64,000 nucleotides of DNA from Cedecea neteri (GTDB taxonomy: Bacteria > Pseudomonadota > Gammaproteobacteria > Enterobacterales > Enterobacteriaceae): the NCBI RefSeq assembly GCF_000758325.1, contig NZ_CP009459.1, positions 310,001 to 374,000 of the forward strand. Reading direction: 5' to 3'. Positions 1 through 8,006 of the stretch are shown here, piece by piece (the stretch's first letter is position 1; each line of letters opens with the position of its first letter). The translations under genes were made by a program, and so were the position numbers. The notes beneath the pieces were generated by a model. It did no database searches. It was not told the DNA's origin and saw nothing but the letters and a program-made list of their open reading frames with translations.

Positions 1-694
1 GCTCCCCGGCACGAGCGGCTTCCACCGCGGCGTTCAACGCCAGGATATTGGTCTGGAAGGCAATGCTGTCGATGATGGTGATAATTTCCGTCATCTTATT
101 GGCACAATCGGTTATCGAGGTCATGTTGCTGGTCAGCTTCTGCATCAGGTCGCTGCCGTGGTTGGCTGAACGGTGCGCGCCGCTGGTGATGTCGCTCAGC
201 TCGCGAGTGCTGTCGGCATTGTTTTTTGTCCCGGCGGAAATCTGTTCCATGCTCGATGCCGTCTGAATCAGCATCGCCGACTGCTGCTCGGTTTTCACCG
301 ACAGCGTGGCGCTTTGGTGCGCCAGGCTTTCCGAGAGCGCTTTGGCCGACTGGGACGACCTGCGAATATCCATTACCAGGGTAGTAATTTCGGCGGAAAG
401 TGTATTTATGCCCGGGATCAGTCGTCCGGCGCAATTATTACCAAACACAGGAATATGGACCGATAAATTCCCCGAATTTATTTCATCAATACTGCGCTTA
501 ACGTTATTAATGGGCCGTACAAGATATATCGTCATATACGTCCACAGGGAGAATAGTAAGACAACCCAGGCAATATTAAGCATGGCTAAAACAAGCACGC
601 TGGCTGATAAAGCATATGCCAGGAAATCTATAACTAAAAAGGATATTGCCAAAAAATAGACAATAACGCTCCGAACGCTGGCATTCTTAAGCAT
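1..694 (-). CDS. Methyl-accepting chemotaxis protein, N-terminal part (runs off the left edge)
   Basis: This is a signal-transducing chemoreceptor that would control the CheA kinase at the inner membrane. Reading leftward from the ATG at 694-692, the frame stays open for 231 codons to the window edge. Two hydrophobic segments (about residues 9-29 and 32-57) follow each other almost without a loop. A HAMP-like linker starting near an RPINN motif comes next, then the start of the conserved helical signalling domain (SSMEQISAG, then IDSIAFQTNILALNAAVEAA). Typical enteric receptors have a periplasmic domain of about 150 residues between the two membrane segments; there is no room for one here. 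The protein may therefore sense a membrane or cytoplasmic cue. The C-terminal part, including the CheW/CheA contact tip, is outside the window. Confidence 0.88.
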   Translation of the reverse strand, partial: MLKNASVRSVIVYFLAISFLVIDFLAYALSASVLVLAMLNIAWVVLLFSLWTYMTIYLVRPINNVKRSIDEINSGNLSVHIPVFGNNCAGRLIPGINTLSAEITTLVMDIRRSSQSAKALSESLAHQSATLSVKTEQQSAMLIQTASSMEQISAGTKNNADSTRELSDITSGAHRSANHGSDLMQKLTSNMTSITDCANKMTEIITIIDSIAFQTNILALNAAVEAARAGE

Positions 695-870
695 AGGTAA
701 TCCTGTACGAGACTTGGGCGGGTATATTATTTATTACCTGGATTTATGGAAAAGCCATCTTATAAAATAAATCAGCGTTTAATCCCGACATAAGCCAACT
801 GAAAAGATTTTAAATCCGCACTTTTCGTTTAAGAACGACGCTTTTCTGAATATATCCGTGACGTTACGAC

Positions 871-924
871 AAAGTCACTTTATTCCATGCTTCAGCAAGT
901 CACTTGCATTTTGAAAGTCACTAT
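871..924 (+). promoter_or_regulatory. Three AGTCACT repeats: probable HxlR operator
   Basis: The heptamer AGTCACT occurs at 873-879, 898-904 and 916-922, ending 44 bases before the HxlR start codon. The first two lie in odd perfect palindromes, AAAGTCACTTT (871-881) and CAAGTCACTTG (896-906), whose centres are 25 bases apart. Such a cluster directly in front of a regulator gene suggests autoregulated control of the gene run behind it. The rest of the 695-966 gap is AT-rich and shows no gene. Confidence 0.5.
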
Positions 925-966
925 GCCAATTTGTCGCCAGACGCTAACCCGTAAACGGATCGATCC

Positions 967-1509
967 ATGAAAAACGAACCTCTGTGCAGCGCTCCCTGCC
1001 CCATTGCCCGCAGCCTTGGCCGTATCGGCGACAGCTGGAGCATCATGATCCTGCGGGATGCCCTGGCCGGTTTTACCCGCTTCGATGAGTTCCAGAAGAG
1101 CAGCAACGTGGCGCCCAATATTCTTTCGCGCCGCCTGAAAGAGCTGGTTGATGATGGCTTACTGGAGAAGGTTTGCTACAGCAGCGCGCCGCCGCGCTAC
1201 GAATATCACCTCACCCAGAGCGGGCGCGATTTCCGGATGGTGATTCTGGCGCTGGCGGAATGGGGCAATCGCCACTTCGCGCCCGAAGGGCGGCAGATGC
1301 AGCTGGTTGAGCGCGAAACCCAGCGCCCGGTAGAACCCATTCTTACCGATAAAGAAACCGGTGAGCCGATTGAGCCAGGAAAATACGCCATGGTGCCGGG
1401 CCCGGTGGCCTCACCGATGATGAAATACCGCCACGACTACCTGCAGCGTAAACACGCCGGTGACGCCGGGCTTAAATTCCAGCCAGAACCGTACAGAGAA
1501 CCCCAGTGA
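967..1509 (+). CDS. HxlR-family transcriptional regulator
   Basis: This is a winged-helix DNA-binding regulator of 180 residues. The N-terminus has the family's cysteine-containing start (CSAPCPIARSLGRIGDSWS). It is followed by a helix-turn-helix covering about residues 30-65 (FDEFQKSS, then NILSRRLKELVDDGLLEK) and a wing with YEYHLTQSGRDF. The C-terminal 60 residues extend beyond the minimal HxlR fold and are of unknown role. The stop overlaps the start of the EmrA-like gene by four bases, so the regulator heads a translationally coupled run with the pump genes. HxlR proteins often respond to quinones, aldehydes or other electrophiles; the ligand here is unknown. Cys residues near positions 6 and 10 could act as a redox switch, which is inference. 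Confidence 0.9.
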   Translation: MKNEPLCSAPCPIARSLGRIGDSWSIMILRDALAGFTRFDEFQKSSNVAPNILSRRLKELVDDGLLEKVCYSSAPPRYEYHLTQSGRDFRMVILALAEWGNRHFAPEGRQMQLVERETQRPVEPILTDKETGEPIEPGKYAMVPGPVASPMMKYRHDYLQRKHAGDAGLKFQPEPYREPQ

Positions 1510-2552
1510 TGAACGCCGCCCATAAGAAAAAATTGATTACGCTGACCGTGCTTGGCGCTGCGGTACTGGCAGCCGCAGGCTATGGCACATGGTGGTGGCA
1601 CAGCGGGCGCTTTATTCAGTCTACCGACGACGCCTACATCGGCGGGGATATCAGCGCCATTTCAACCAAAGTCTCCGGCTACATTCAGCAGATTGCGGTG
1701 CAGGACAACATGGCGGTGAAAAAAGGCGATCTGCTGATCCGCATTGACGACCGTGATTACCAGGCCGCGCTGGCCAAAGCCCTCGGCGAAGTTGCCGCCC
1801 AGCAGGCTGCCCTGGCGGACATCGCCGCCACGCGCCAGCTACAACAGGTGACAATCGAAGGTTCTGCCGCTTCCTTAGCGGCAGCGGCGGCGGCAACGGA
1901 CAAAACGGCCAACGACAACCGCCGCTATAACGCCCTGGAAGCCTCGAGCGCCATTTCAGCCCAGATACGCGACAACGCTTCGGCGGATTATCGCCGGGCA
2001 CGAGCGGAACAAAGCAAAGCCCTGGCCGACAAAGCCGTGGCCCAGCGCCAGCTTGCGGTGCTTGATGCCCGTGAAAAACAAACCCAGGCCGCGCTGGAAC
2101 AGGCGCAGGCTAACCTGGCGATGGCGAAGCTGAATCTCAGCTATACCGAAATTCGCGCCCCGTTCGACGGCGTGATCGGCAACCGCCGCGCGTGGACGGG
2201 TTCCTTTGTGACTAGCGGCACGCAGTTGCTCTCGCTGGTGCCTTCTCAGGGGCTTTGGGTCGATGCCAACTTCAAGGAAAACCAGCTGGCGCACATGCGG
2301 GCTGGTTTACCGGTGACCGTGGTGGCCGACGTGCTGCCAAACCACACCTTTAAAGGCCACATTGCCAGCGTCTCCCCGGCAACCGGCTCCCGGTTCAGCA
2401 TTCTTCCGGCGGAAAACGCCACGGGGAACTTCACCAAAATCGTTCAGCGAGTGCCGGTGCGGATCGCGCTGGAAGGTGACGGCGCAAAACTGGATGTGCT
2501 TCGTCCAGGCCTGTCGGTCATCGTCACCGTTGATCAAAAGAGCACACGATGA
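1506..2552 (+). CDS. HlyD/EmrA-family membrane fusion protein of a drug efflux pump
   Basis: This 348-residue periplasmic adaptor would link an inner-membrane MFS exporter to an outer-membrane channel. One membrane anchor lies at about residues 11-30. It is followed by the EmrA-type barrel-sandwich half motif (DDAYIGGDISAIST), a long Ala/Gln-rich coiled-coil hairpin (about 95-205), the second lipoyl half (YTEIRAPFDGVIGN) and a beta-barrel domain. The length is slightly below that of E. coli EmrA (about 390). The gene overlaps the regulator upstream and the EmrB-like gene downstream by four bases each, so all three are probably made together. No outer-membrane channel gene is nearby; chromosomal TolC is the expected partner. 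Confidence 0.93.
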   Translation: MMNAAHKKKLITLTVLGAAVLAAAGYGTWWWHSGRFIQSTDDAYIGGDISAISTKVSGYIQQIAVQDNMAVKKGDLLIRIDDRDYQAALAKALGEVAAQQAALADIAATRQLQQVTIEGSAASLAAAAAATDKTANDNRRYNALEASSAISAQIRDNASADYRRARAEQSKALADKAVAQRQLAVLDAREKQTQAALEQAQANLAMAKLNLSYTEIRAPFDGVIGNRRAWTGSFVTSGTQLLSLVPSQGLWVDANFKENQLAHMRAGLPVTVVADVLPNHTFKGHIASVSPATGSRFSILPAENATGNFTKIVQRVPVRIALEGDGAKLDVLRPGLSVIVTVDQKSTR

Positions 2553-4111
2553 GCACCGCCCAGGCCGCACCGATGCCGCAGGGCATCTCTATGCCAATGG
2601 CAAAAAAGATCTTCGCCTTTGCCAGCATGTGCGTAGGGATGTTTATTGCGCTGATTGATATCCAAATCGTCTCCGCATCGCTGCGTGACATCGGCGGCGG
2701 CCTTTCGGCTGGGGATGACGAAACCGTCTGGGTGCAGACCAGCTACCTGATCGCCGAGATCATTATTATTCCGCTGTCTGGCTGGCTGGCGCGCGTGATG
2801 TCCACGCGCTGGCTGTTTGCCGCCTCGGCGGCAGGCTTCACCCTGATGAGCCTGCTGTGCGGCTGGGCATGGAATATTCAAAGCATGATTGCCTTCCGCG
2901 CCCTGCAGGGGCTGGCGGGCGGCTCGATGATCCCGCTGGTGTTTACCACCGCCTTCGCCTTCTTTCAGGGCAAACAGCGCGTTATTGCCGCCGCGACCAT
3001 CGGCGGCCTGGCCTCGCTGGCCCCGACGCTTGGCCCCACCGTCGGCGGTTGGATCACCGAAAACTTCAACTGGCACTGGCTGTTCTTTATCAACGTCATC
3101 CCGGGAATTTACATCGCCGTCGCCGTGCCGCTGCTGGTGAAGGTGGATAGCCCTGATTTCTCGCTGCTGCGCGGCGCGGACTATTTCAGTATTTTGCTGC
3201 TGGCAGCCTCGCTCGGTTGCCTGGAATACACCCTGGAAGAAGGCCCACGCTGGGGTTGGTTTGACGACAACACCATCGCCACAACCGGCTGGATAGCGCT
3301 GCTGTGCGGCATCGCCTTTATTATTCGAACGCTTCGCCACACCCAGCCGGTGATGGATCTCCGGGCACTCAAGGACAGAACCTTTAGCCTCGGCTGCTAT
3401 TTCTCGTTTATGGCCGGGGTGGGCATTTTCGCCACGATCTATTTAACGCCGCTGTATCTCGGCACCGTGCGCGGCTTTAGCGCCCTGGAAATCGGCCTGG
3501 CGGTGTTTTCCACCGGCCTGTTCCAGGTGATGTCGATACCCTTTTATTCCTGGCTGGCGAACCGCGTGGACCTCCGCTGGCTGCTGATGGCCGGGCTGGT
3601 CGGCTTTGCTATTTCGATGTACAGCTTCGTGCCGATCACCCACGACTGGGGCGCGGACCAACTGCTGCTGCCGCAGGCGTTTCGTGGCCTTGCGCAGCAG
3701 TTTGCCGTTGCGCCAACGGTGACGTTAACGCTGGGCAGCCTGCCGCCCGCGCGGCTTAAGCTTGCCTCCGGCCTGTTCAATTTAATGCGTAATCTCGGCG
3801 GCGCTATCGGTATTGCCCTGTGCGGCACGGTATTGAATGACAGAACCAATCTGCACTACAGCCGCCTGGCCGACCATCTCAATACCGCTAACCTCGCGAT
3901 GACGGACTTTGTCCAGCGCAGCGCCGCCAGCCTGGCCGCACAGGGCTTATCCCCGGATGCCGCCACCGGCGGAGCGCTAAAAAACTTGTCCTCGCTGGCA
4001 CTGCGCGAGGCACGAACTCAGGCATTTTCGGATGCTTTTTACCTGATCATGATAGGTTTTTTGATTGCTGCGATGCTGGTTCCATTGATGAAAAAGCCGC
4101 AGCCACACTGA
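2549..4111 (+). CDS. DHA2-family (EmrB-type) MFS multidrug exporter
   Basis: This 520-residue, 14-helix proton-driven exporter belongs to the drug:H+ antiporter 2 family and sits in the inner membrane. Family marks include the first-helix motif IALIDIQIVSASL, the WVQTSYLIAEIIIIPL segment of helix 2, the RALQGLAGGSMIPLVF segment of helix 4 and the antiporter motif C region LAPTLGPTVGGWI near residue 160. It starts inside the end of the EmrA-like gene and ends 15 bases before the ketosynthase gene, so a single transcript is likely. It is a paralogue of the ancestral emrB, not its positional orthologue, because the emrAB-luxS neighbourhood is absent. The substrate is unknown; the adjacent ketosynthase suggests a fatty-acid-like or FabF-targeting compound (inference). 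Confidence 0.92.
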   Translation: MSTAQAAPMPQGISMPMAKKIFAFASMCVGMFIALIDIQIVSASLRDIGGGLSAGDDETVWVQTSYLIAEIIIIPLSGWLARVMSTRWLFAASAAGFTLMSLLCGWAWNIQSMIAFRALQGLAGGSMIPLVFTTAFAFFQGKQRVIAAATIGGLASLAPTLGPTVGGWITENFNWHWLFFINVIPGIYIAVAVPLLVKVDSPDFSLLRGADYFSILLLAASLGCLEYTLEEGPRWGWFDDNTIATTGWIALLCGIAFIIRTLRHTQPVMDLRALKDRTFSLGCYFSFMAGVGIFATIYLTPLYLGTVRGFSALEIGLAVFSTGLFQVMSIPFYSWLANRVDLRWLLMAGLVGFAISMYSFVPITHDWGADQLLLPQAFRGLAQQFAVAPTVTLTLGSLPPARLKLASGLFNLMRNLGGAIGIALCGTVLNDRTNLHYSRLADHLNTANLAMTDFVQRSAASLAAQGLSPDAATGGALKNLSSLALREARTQAFSDAFYLIMIGFLIAAMLVPLMKKPQPH

Positions 4112-4126
4112 TATTTCAGGAGAATA

Positions 4127-5413
4127 ATGATGGGCGTTTCAGCGAAAAGGATTGTGGTCACGGGCATGGGTATCGTCAGCCCGCTGGGCTGTGGCGTGCA
4201 GCCTGTCTGGCAGTCGCTGCTGGCGGGAAAATCCGGCATCTCGGCGCTGGACGAGAAAATCGTTGAGGATATTCCCTGCAAAGTGGCCGGTCAGGTGCCG
4301 TCGGTTGAACAGGATCCTGAGCACGGTTTTGATCCGCTGGCAGTGATCCCCGCCAAAGAGCGTAAAAAGATGGATCGGTTCATCGAGTTTGCGTTGGTTG
4401 CCGCCCATGAAGCGCTGGCACAGGCTGGCTGGTATCCGGCTTCGCAGGAAGAGAAAGATCGTACCGCGACGGTGATTGCCACCGGGATCGGCGGCTTCGG
4501 CGAAATCGCCAACGCCGTGCGCACCACGGACGAACGTGGGCCACGCCGCCTGTCGCCATTTACTATCCCCTCTTTCCTCGCCAACCTCGCCGCAGGACAT
4601 GTGTCCATCGCACACGGCTTCCGCGGGCCGATTGGTGCCCCGGTCACCGCCTGTGCCGCCGGAGCCCAGGCCATTGGCGATGCTGCCCGTCTGATCCGCA
4701 GCGGCGAGGCCGATATTGCCCTTTGCGGCGGCGCAGAAGCGGCCATTCACCGCGTCAGCCTGGCCGGATTTGCCGCCGCACGCGCGCTGTCTACCGCCTC
4801 CAACGACAACCCTGAAGCCGCCTCACGCCCGTTCGACCGCGACCGGGACGGCTTTGTAATGGGCGAAGGCGCGGGGCTTATCGTGATTGAATCCCTGGAA
4901 CACGCGCTGGCCCGTGGCGCAACGCCGCTGGCTGAGCTGGTCGGCTACGGCACCAGCGCGGATGCCTGGCATTTGACTGCCGGGCCGGAAGATGGCAACG
5001 GCGCGAGGAGAGCAATGGAAGCGGCCCTTCGCCAGGCCGGTATTGCAGCCGCGGATGTTGACCATATCAACGCGCACGCAACCTCGACGCAGGTCGGCGA
5101 CAAAGGCGAGCTGGCGGCAATTAAAGCGCTTTTCGGTACTCATCCGGTGGCGGTGACGTCAACGAAATCCTCCACCGGTCACCTGCTGGGCGCGGCGGGC
5201 GGCATCGAGGCTATCTTTACTATTCAGGCATTGCGTGACCAGGTTGTGCCGCCGACGCTGAATCTGCATCACCCCGATGAAGAGGCTGCCGGGCTGGATC
5301 TGGTGGCGCTTACTGCCCGGCCGCAGGCGCTGCACTATGCGCTGTCGAACGGGTTTGGTTTTGGCGGCGTGAATGCGAGCCTGCTGTTGAAGCGGTGGGA
5401 ATCCGGGGAGTAA
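4127..5413 (+). CDS. Beta-ketoacyl-ACP synthase II (FabF-like), extra copy in an efflux operon
   Basis: This 428-residue condensing enzyme of the thiolase fold would extend acyl-ACP with malonyl-ACP. The catalytic triad is intact: Cys176 in VTACAAGAQAIGD, His317 in INAHATSTQVGD and His352 in STKSSTGHLLGAAG, with the supporting Lys347. The C-terminal gating loop GFGFGGVNASLLL is also present. The text differs from enteric FabF, which as I recall reads TACTSGVHNIG, NAHGTSTPAGD and GFGGTNGSL, and looks more like alphaproteobacterial KAS II. No acyl carrier protein, ketoreductase or dehydratase lies nearby, so this is not a biosynthetic cluster. It is the fourth gene after HxlR-EmrA-EmrB, with ribosome site AGGAG. 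ATG at 4130 is an equally possible start. Confidence 0.92.
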   Translation: MMGVSAKRIVVTGMGIVSPLGCGVQPVWQSLLAGKSGISALDEKIVEDIPCKVAGQVPSVEQDPEHGFDPLAVIPAKERKKMDRFIEFALVAAHEALAQAGWYPASQEEKDRTATVIATGIGGFGEIANAVRTTDERGPRRLSPFTIPSFLANLAAGHVSIAHGFRGPIGAPVTACAAGAQAIGDAARLIRSGEADIALCGGAEAAIHRVSLAGFAAARALSTASNDNPEAASRPFDRDRDGFVMGEGAGLIVIESLEHALARGATPLAELVGYGTSADAWHLTAGPEDGNGARRAMEAALRQAGIAAADVDHINAHATSTQVGDKGELAAIKALFGTHPVAVTSTKSSTGHLLGAAGGIEAIFTIQALRDQVVPPTLNLHHPDEEAAGLDLVALTARPQALHYALSNGFGFGGVNASLLLKRWESGE

Positions 5414-5418
5414 CAGGA

Positions 5419-5512
5419 CCCTCACCCCGCCCCTCTCCCAGGGAGGGAGAGGGGGAGAACCAAACTCGATCCGATCCCCTATCCCCTCAGGGGAGAGGGT
5501 TAGGGTGAGGGG
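5419..5512 (+). repeat. Intergenic palindromic repeat, probable bidirectional terminator
   Basis: The 21-base arm at 5419-5439 (CCCTCACCC...CCTCTCCC) is nearly the reverse complement of 5491-5512 (GGGAGAGGGT...GTGAGGGG). Each arm also pairs locally, so the DNA can form one long or two short hairpins. It lies between two converging genes (the ketosynthase and a LysR gene). A shorter relative of the same CCCTCTCC/GGAGAGGG motif lies at 41439-41461. Repeats of this type are common between genes in Enterobacter-like genomes. Confidence 0.7.
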
Positions 5513-5518
5513 CTATCG

Positions 5519-6412
5519 CTACTCCCCAGCCTCAAACGCCTGCTGCAGCCACGCCCTAACCTGCCGCACATCCTCTCTCCGCGCCTTTTCATGGCTGGTC
5601 ACAAAATAATAATTCGCGCCAGGCAGTGCCCCCGGCAGCGCAATGTGCAACAAGCCCTGCTGTAGCGCGCGGCGAATCAGCAGCTCGCTTGCCAGCAAGA
5701 TCCCCTGCCCGGCTATCGCCGCCTGGATCGCATGGGTTTCGTCGTCAAAATGAATACCGCCCTGCACATCCAAATTCTCCGGCCCAAAGACCGACTTCCA
5801 GTGCTGCCAGCTGGGTTCAGGGCTGGGCACGTGCCGGTTATCAATATGAAAAAGCGTCATCCCCGGCAGATCCTTCACGCTCCTGAGTTTTAGCTGAGGG
5901 CTTGCCACCAGCACAAAGCTGTCGCTATGCAGCAGCGTGCTGTCTAGAGATTCGTCGGCCTGCATGCTGTAACGCACCGCACAATCCGCCATTTTGCCGT
6001 GGAGATCGGCCAGGGCTACACCGCTGTGAAAGCGCAGCTCCAGCGAGGGATGCTGCTGATGTAAAGACGGTAAACGCGGCACCAGCCAGTTAGTCAGGAA
6101 GTTCGAGGTAGTACTGAGCGTAAGCGTGCCTGGGTGGGAAAGCGTTTCTATCGACTCAACGGCTTCGCGCAGCGTGGCGAACATGTTCCCGGAGGCGCGG
6201 AACAGAATCTCCCCCGCAGGAGTCAGCGCCACGCCGCGAGCGGAGCGGATGAATAACCGCTGCTCCAGCGAATCTTCCAGCAGACGTATTTGGTGGCTGA
6301 TGGCGGTGGGCGTCACGCCAATTTCTTCCGCAGCCGCTTTAAAGCTGGCGTGCCGTGCCACGGCATCAAAGGCACGAATGGCCGTGAGTGGCGGGAGTCG
6401 ACGATTTTTCAT
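5519..6412 (-). CDS. LysR-family regulator (GcvA-like subgroup)
   Basis: This is a transcriptional regulator with an N-terminal winged helix (FDAVARHASFKAAAEEIGVT, then ISHQIRLLEDSL) and a C-terminal substrate-binding domain. The opening RLPPLTAIRAFDAVARH is characteristic of the GcvA/AmpR-like subgroup. I chose the ATG at 6412 (298 residues) because the homologous text begins there; an in-frame ATG at 6463 would add 17 residues. It is transcribed away from the DHA2 exporter gene, which starts 130 bases away. Divergent LysR regulators usually control the neighbour and themselves, so regulation of the exporter is the likely role. The inducer is unknown. Confidence 0.88.
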   Translation of the reverse strand: MKNRRLPPLTAIRAFDAVARHASFKAAAEEIGVTPTAISHQIRLLEDSLEQRLFIRSARGVALTPAGEILFRASGNMFATLREAVESIETLSHPGTLTLSTTSNFLTNWLVPRLPSLHQQHPSLELRFHSGVALADLHGKMADCAVRYSMQADESLDSTLLHSDSFVLVASPQLKLRSVKDLPGMTLFHIDNRHVPSPEPSWQHWKSVFGPENLDVQGGIHFDDETHAIQAAIAGQGILLASELLIRRALQQGLLHIALPGALPGANYYFVTSHEKARREDVRQVRAWLQQAFEAGE

Positions 6413-6542
6413 GAATGAATTTAACTCATCCTTTGCTGAATAATATGATTTTGATTGCACCATAAATAAAGGCGTAGCCTGTTATTCACGCCCATCAAAT
6501 GATGAAAATGATTCATCACAAAGAAAATAGCAGGAAACGTCG

Positions 6543-7886
6543 ATGACACAAACTTATGCGATGCCCGCCGTCGGGCAATTTCGCGCTTTATTCGCTCCTG
6601 GCATTGCGCAGGCACTGATCGCGCTCGACTACGCGATTGTCTACGTCGCGCTGCCCACGCTGGCGCAGGATCTGAGTCTTTCCCTCAGCGAGATGCAGTG
6701 GGTGGTTTCCCTGTATGGCCTGACGTTTGCCGCCCTTTTGCTGGCGGGCGGCAGCCTCTGTGACCGGCTGGGTGCCCGCCGGATGTTCAGCCTCGGCATG
6801 GCGCTGTTTTTGCTTTCGTCAGTGGCTGGCGGGCTGGCGCAGAGCGGCACGCTGCTGCTTATCGCCCGCTGCGGGCAAGGGATGGCGGCGGCGTTGTTGC
6901 AGCCTGCGGTGCTGGCGCTAATGGCGCAGCGGTTTCACGGCGAGGCGCACCGGCGGGCACTGGCGATATGGAGCGCCATCGGCGCGCTGGGTCTGGTTGC
7001 GGGCGTGATGCTGGGCGGGATCCTGGCCGCGCTGGACTGGCGAACCATTTTCTTTATAAACATTCCACCGGGGCTGCTTGCGCTGTGGCTGGTTCGCCGG
7101 GATTATCTCCAGCTCAGCACGCAGGGGGAAAAACAACAGACGGGCATCGGGTCACTGGTCGGCTGCTTCACCGCCGGGGCGCTGGTCTGGGCGCTGATGC
7201 GCTATGGCGAAACCGGGCAGCCCGACTATGTTGCCAACCGCTTTGCCGTTGCCATGGGGATCTTGTTCCTTCTGCACGAACGCTACGCCCCTCAGCCTTT
7301 ACTGACCCGCTCGCTTCGCGCTCTGCCAGGCCTTCAAACGGGCTGGCTCAGCAGCGCCTGCTATATGGCAAGCGTGGGCAGCCAGTTTTATGCCATGACC
7401 CTGCTCTGGCAGCAGACGCTGCAGCAGGATGCCGTTACCACCGGGCTGATGTTCACACCGCTCGCGCTGTTAATCGTGGCTGGCAATACGCTGTTTACCC
7501 GCCTGACGGCCCGCTACGCCAGCGCCACGGTTTTGGCCGTCGGGTTTGCCTGTTCGGCGCTGGGGTTGTGGCTGCTTTCCGCTGGGTTAACATCGCCGCT
7601 GTCTGCCGTCTTTATCAGCGGTATCGCCTTAAGCGGGCTTGGCCACGGGCTCATCTTCCCGGCGATGTTCGCCGTGGGATTGTCATCCACCCCGCTTGCC
7701 CAACAGGGGCGCGCCAGCGCGTTAATGGCCACCAGCCAGTATATGGCCGGGGCCATGATGCTGGCGGTGCTGTCTGTTGTGCTCGGGCAGGCTCCAGATA
7801 TAGCACAGTGGGCAACGGCCTTCCGGCTGCTGGGCGCTGCCGCTGTGGCAGGTATGCTGATTGCGGCATGCCAGAAAGCGAGTTAA
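6543..7886 (+). CDS. DHA2-type MFS exporter
   Basis: This 447-residue inner-membrane transporter resembles the SmvA/QacA drug exporter group. The N-terminal half has the first-helix motif ALDYAIVYVALPTLAQDL, the WVVSLYGLTFAALLLAGG segment and the loop motif GGSLCDRLGARR (motif A) around residues 76-87. The sequence GLVAGVMLGGILAALDWR fits the antiporter motif C. The C-terminal half has a Gly-rich segment, SGIALSGLGHGLIFPAMF. It is shorter than 14-helix relatives but complete in hydrophobic pattern. It has its own ribosome site (AGGAAA) and a divergent LysR gene upstream. The substrate is unknown. It is the second DHA2-type exporter within 3 kb but not a close copy of the first. Confidence 0.88.
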   Translation: MTQTYAMPAVGQFRALFAPGIAQALIALDYAIVYVALPTLAQDLSLSLSEMQWVVSLYGLTFAALLLAGGSLCDRLGARRMFSLGMALFLLSSVAGGLAQSGTLLLIARCGQGMAAALLQPAVLALMAQRFHGEAHRRALAIWSAIGALGLVAGVMLGGILAALDWRTIFFINIPPGLLALWLVRRDYLQLSTQGEKQQTGIGSLVGCFTAGALVWALMRYGETGQPDYVANRFAVAMGILFLLHERYAPQPLLTRSLRALPGLQTGWLSSACYMASVGSQFYAMTLLWQQTLQQDAVTTGLMFTPLALLIVAGNTLFTRLTARYASATVLAVGFACSALGLWLLSAGLTSPLSAVFISGIALSGLGHGLIFPAMFAVGLSSTPLAQQGRASALMATSQYMAGAMMLAVLSVVLGQAPDIAQWATAFRLLGAAAVAGMLIAACQKAS

Positions 7887-8006
7887 ACAAGGGGAACCTG
7901 CGCGGGGAAAGGTGAGAAGGGTTCGGGCCGGATGAATGCTACATTTATACTAACTGTTTAATTCTTCTCCCTTATCATCAAATTTTCCCGCGTTAAGGAT
8001 CCCGTT

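Noticed and set aside
1506-4111. The pump genes as the ancestral emrAB
   Set aside because: The mprA and luxS/gshA neighbourhood is missing, and the regulator is of the HxlR and not the MarR family, so this is a paralogous pump.
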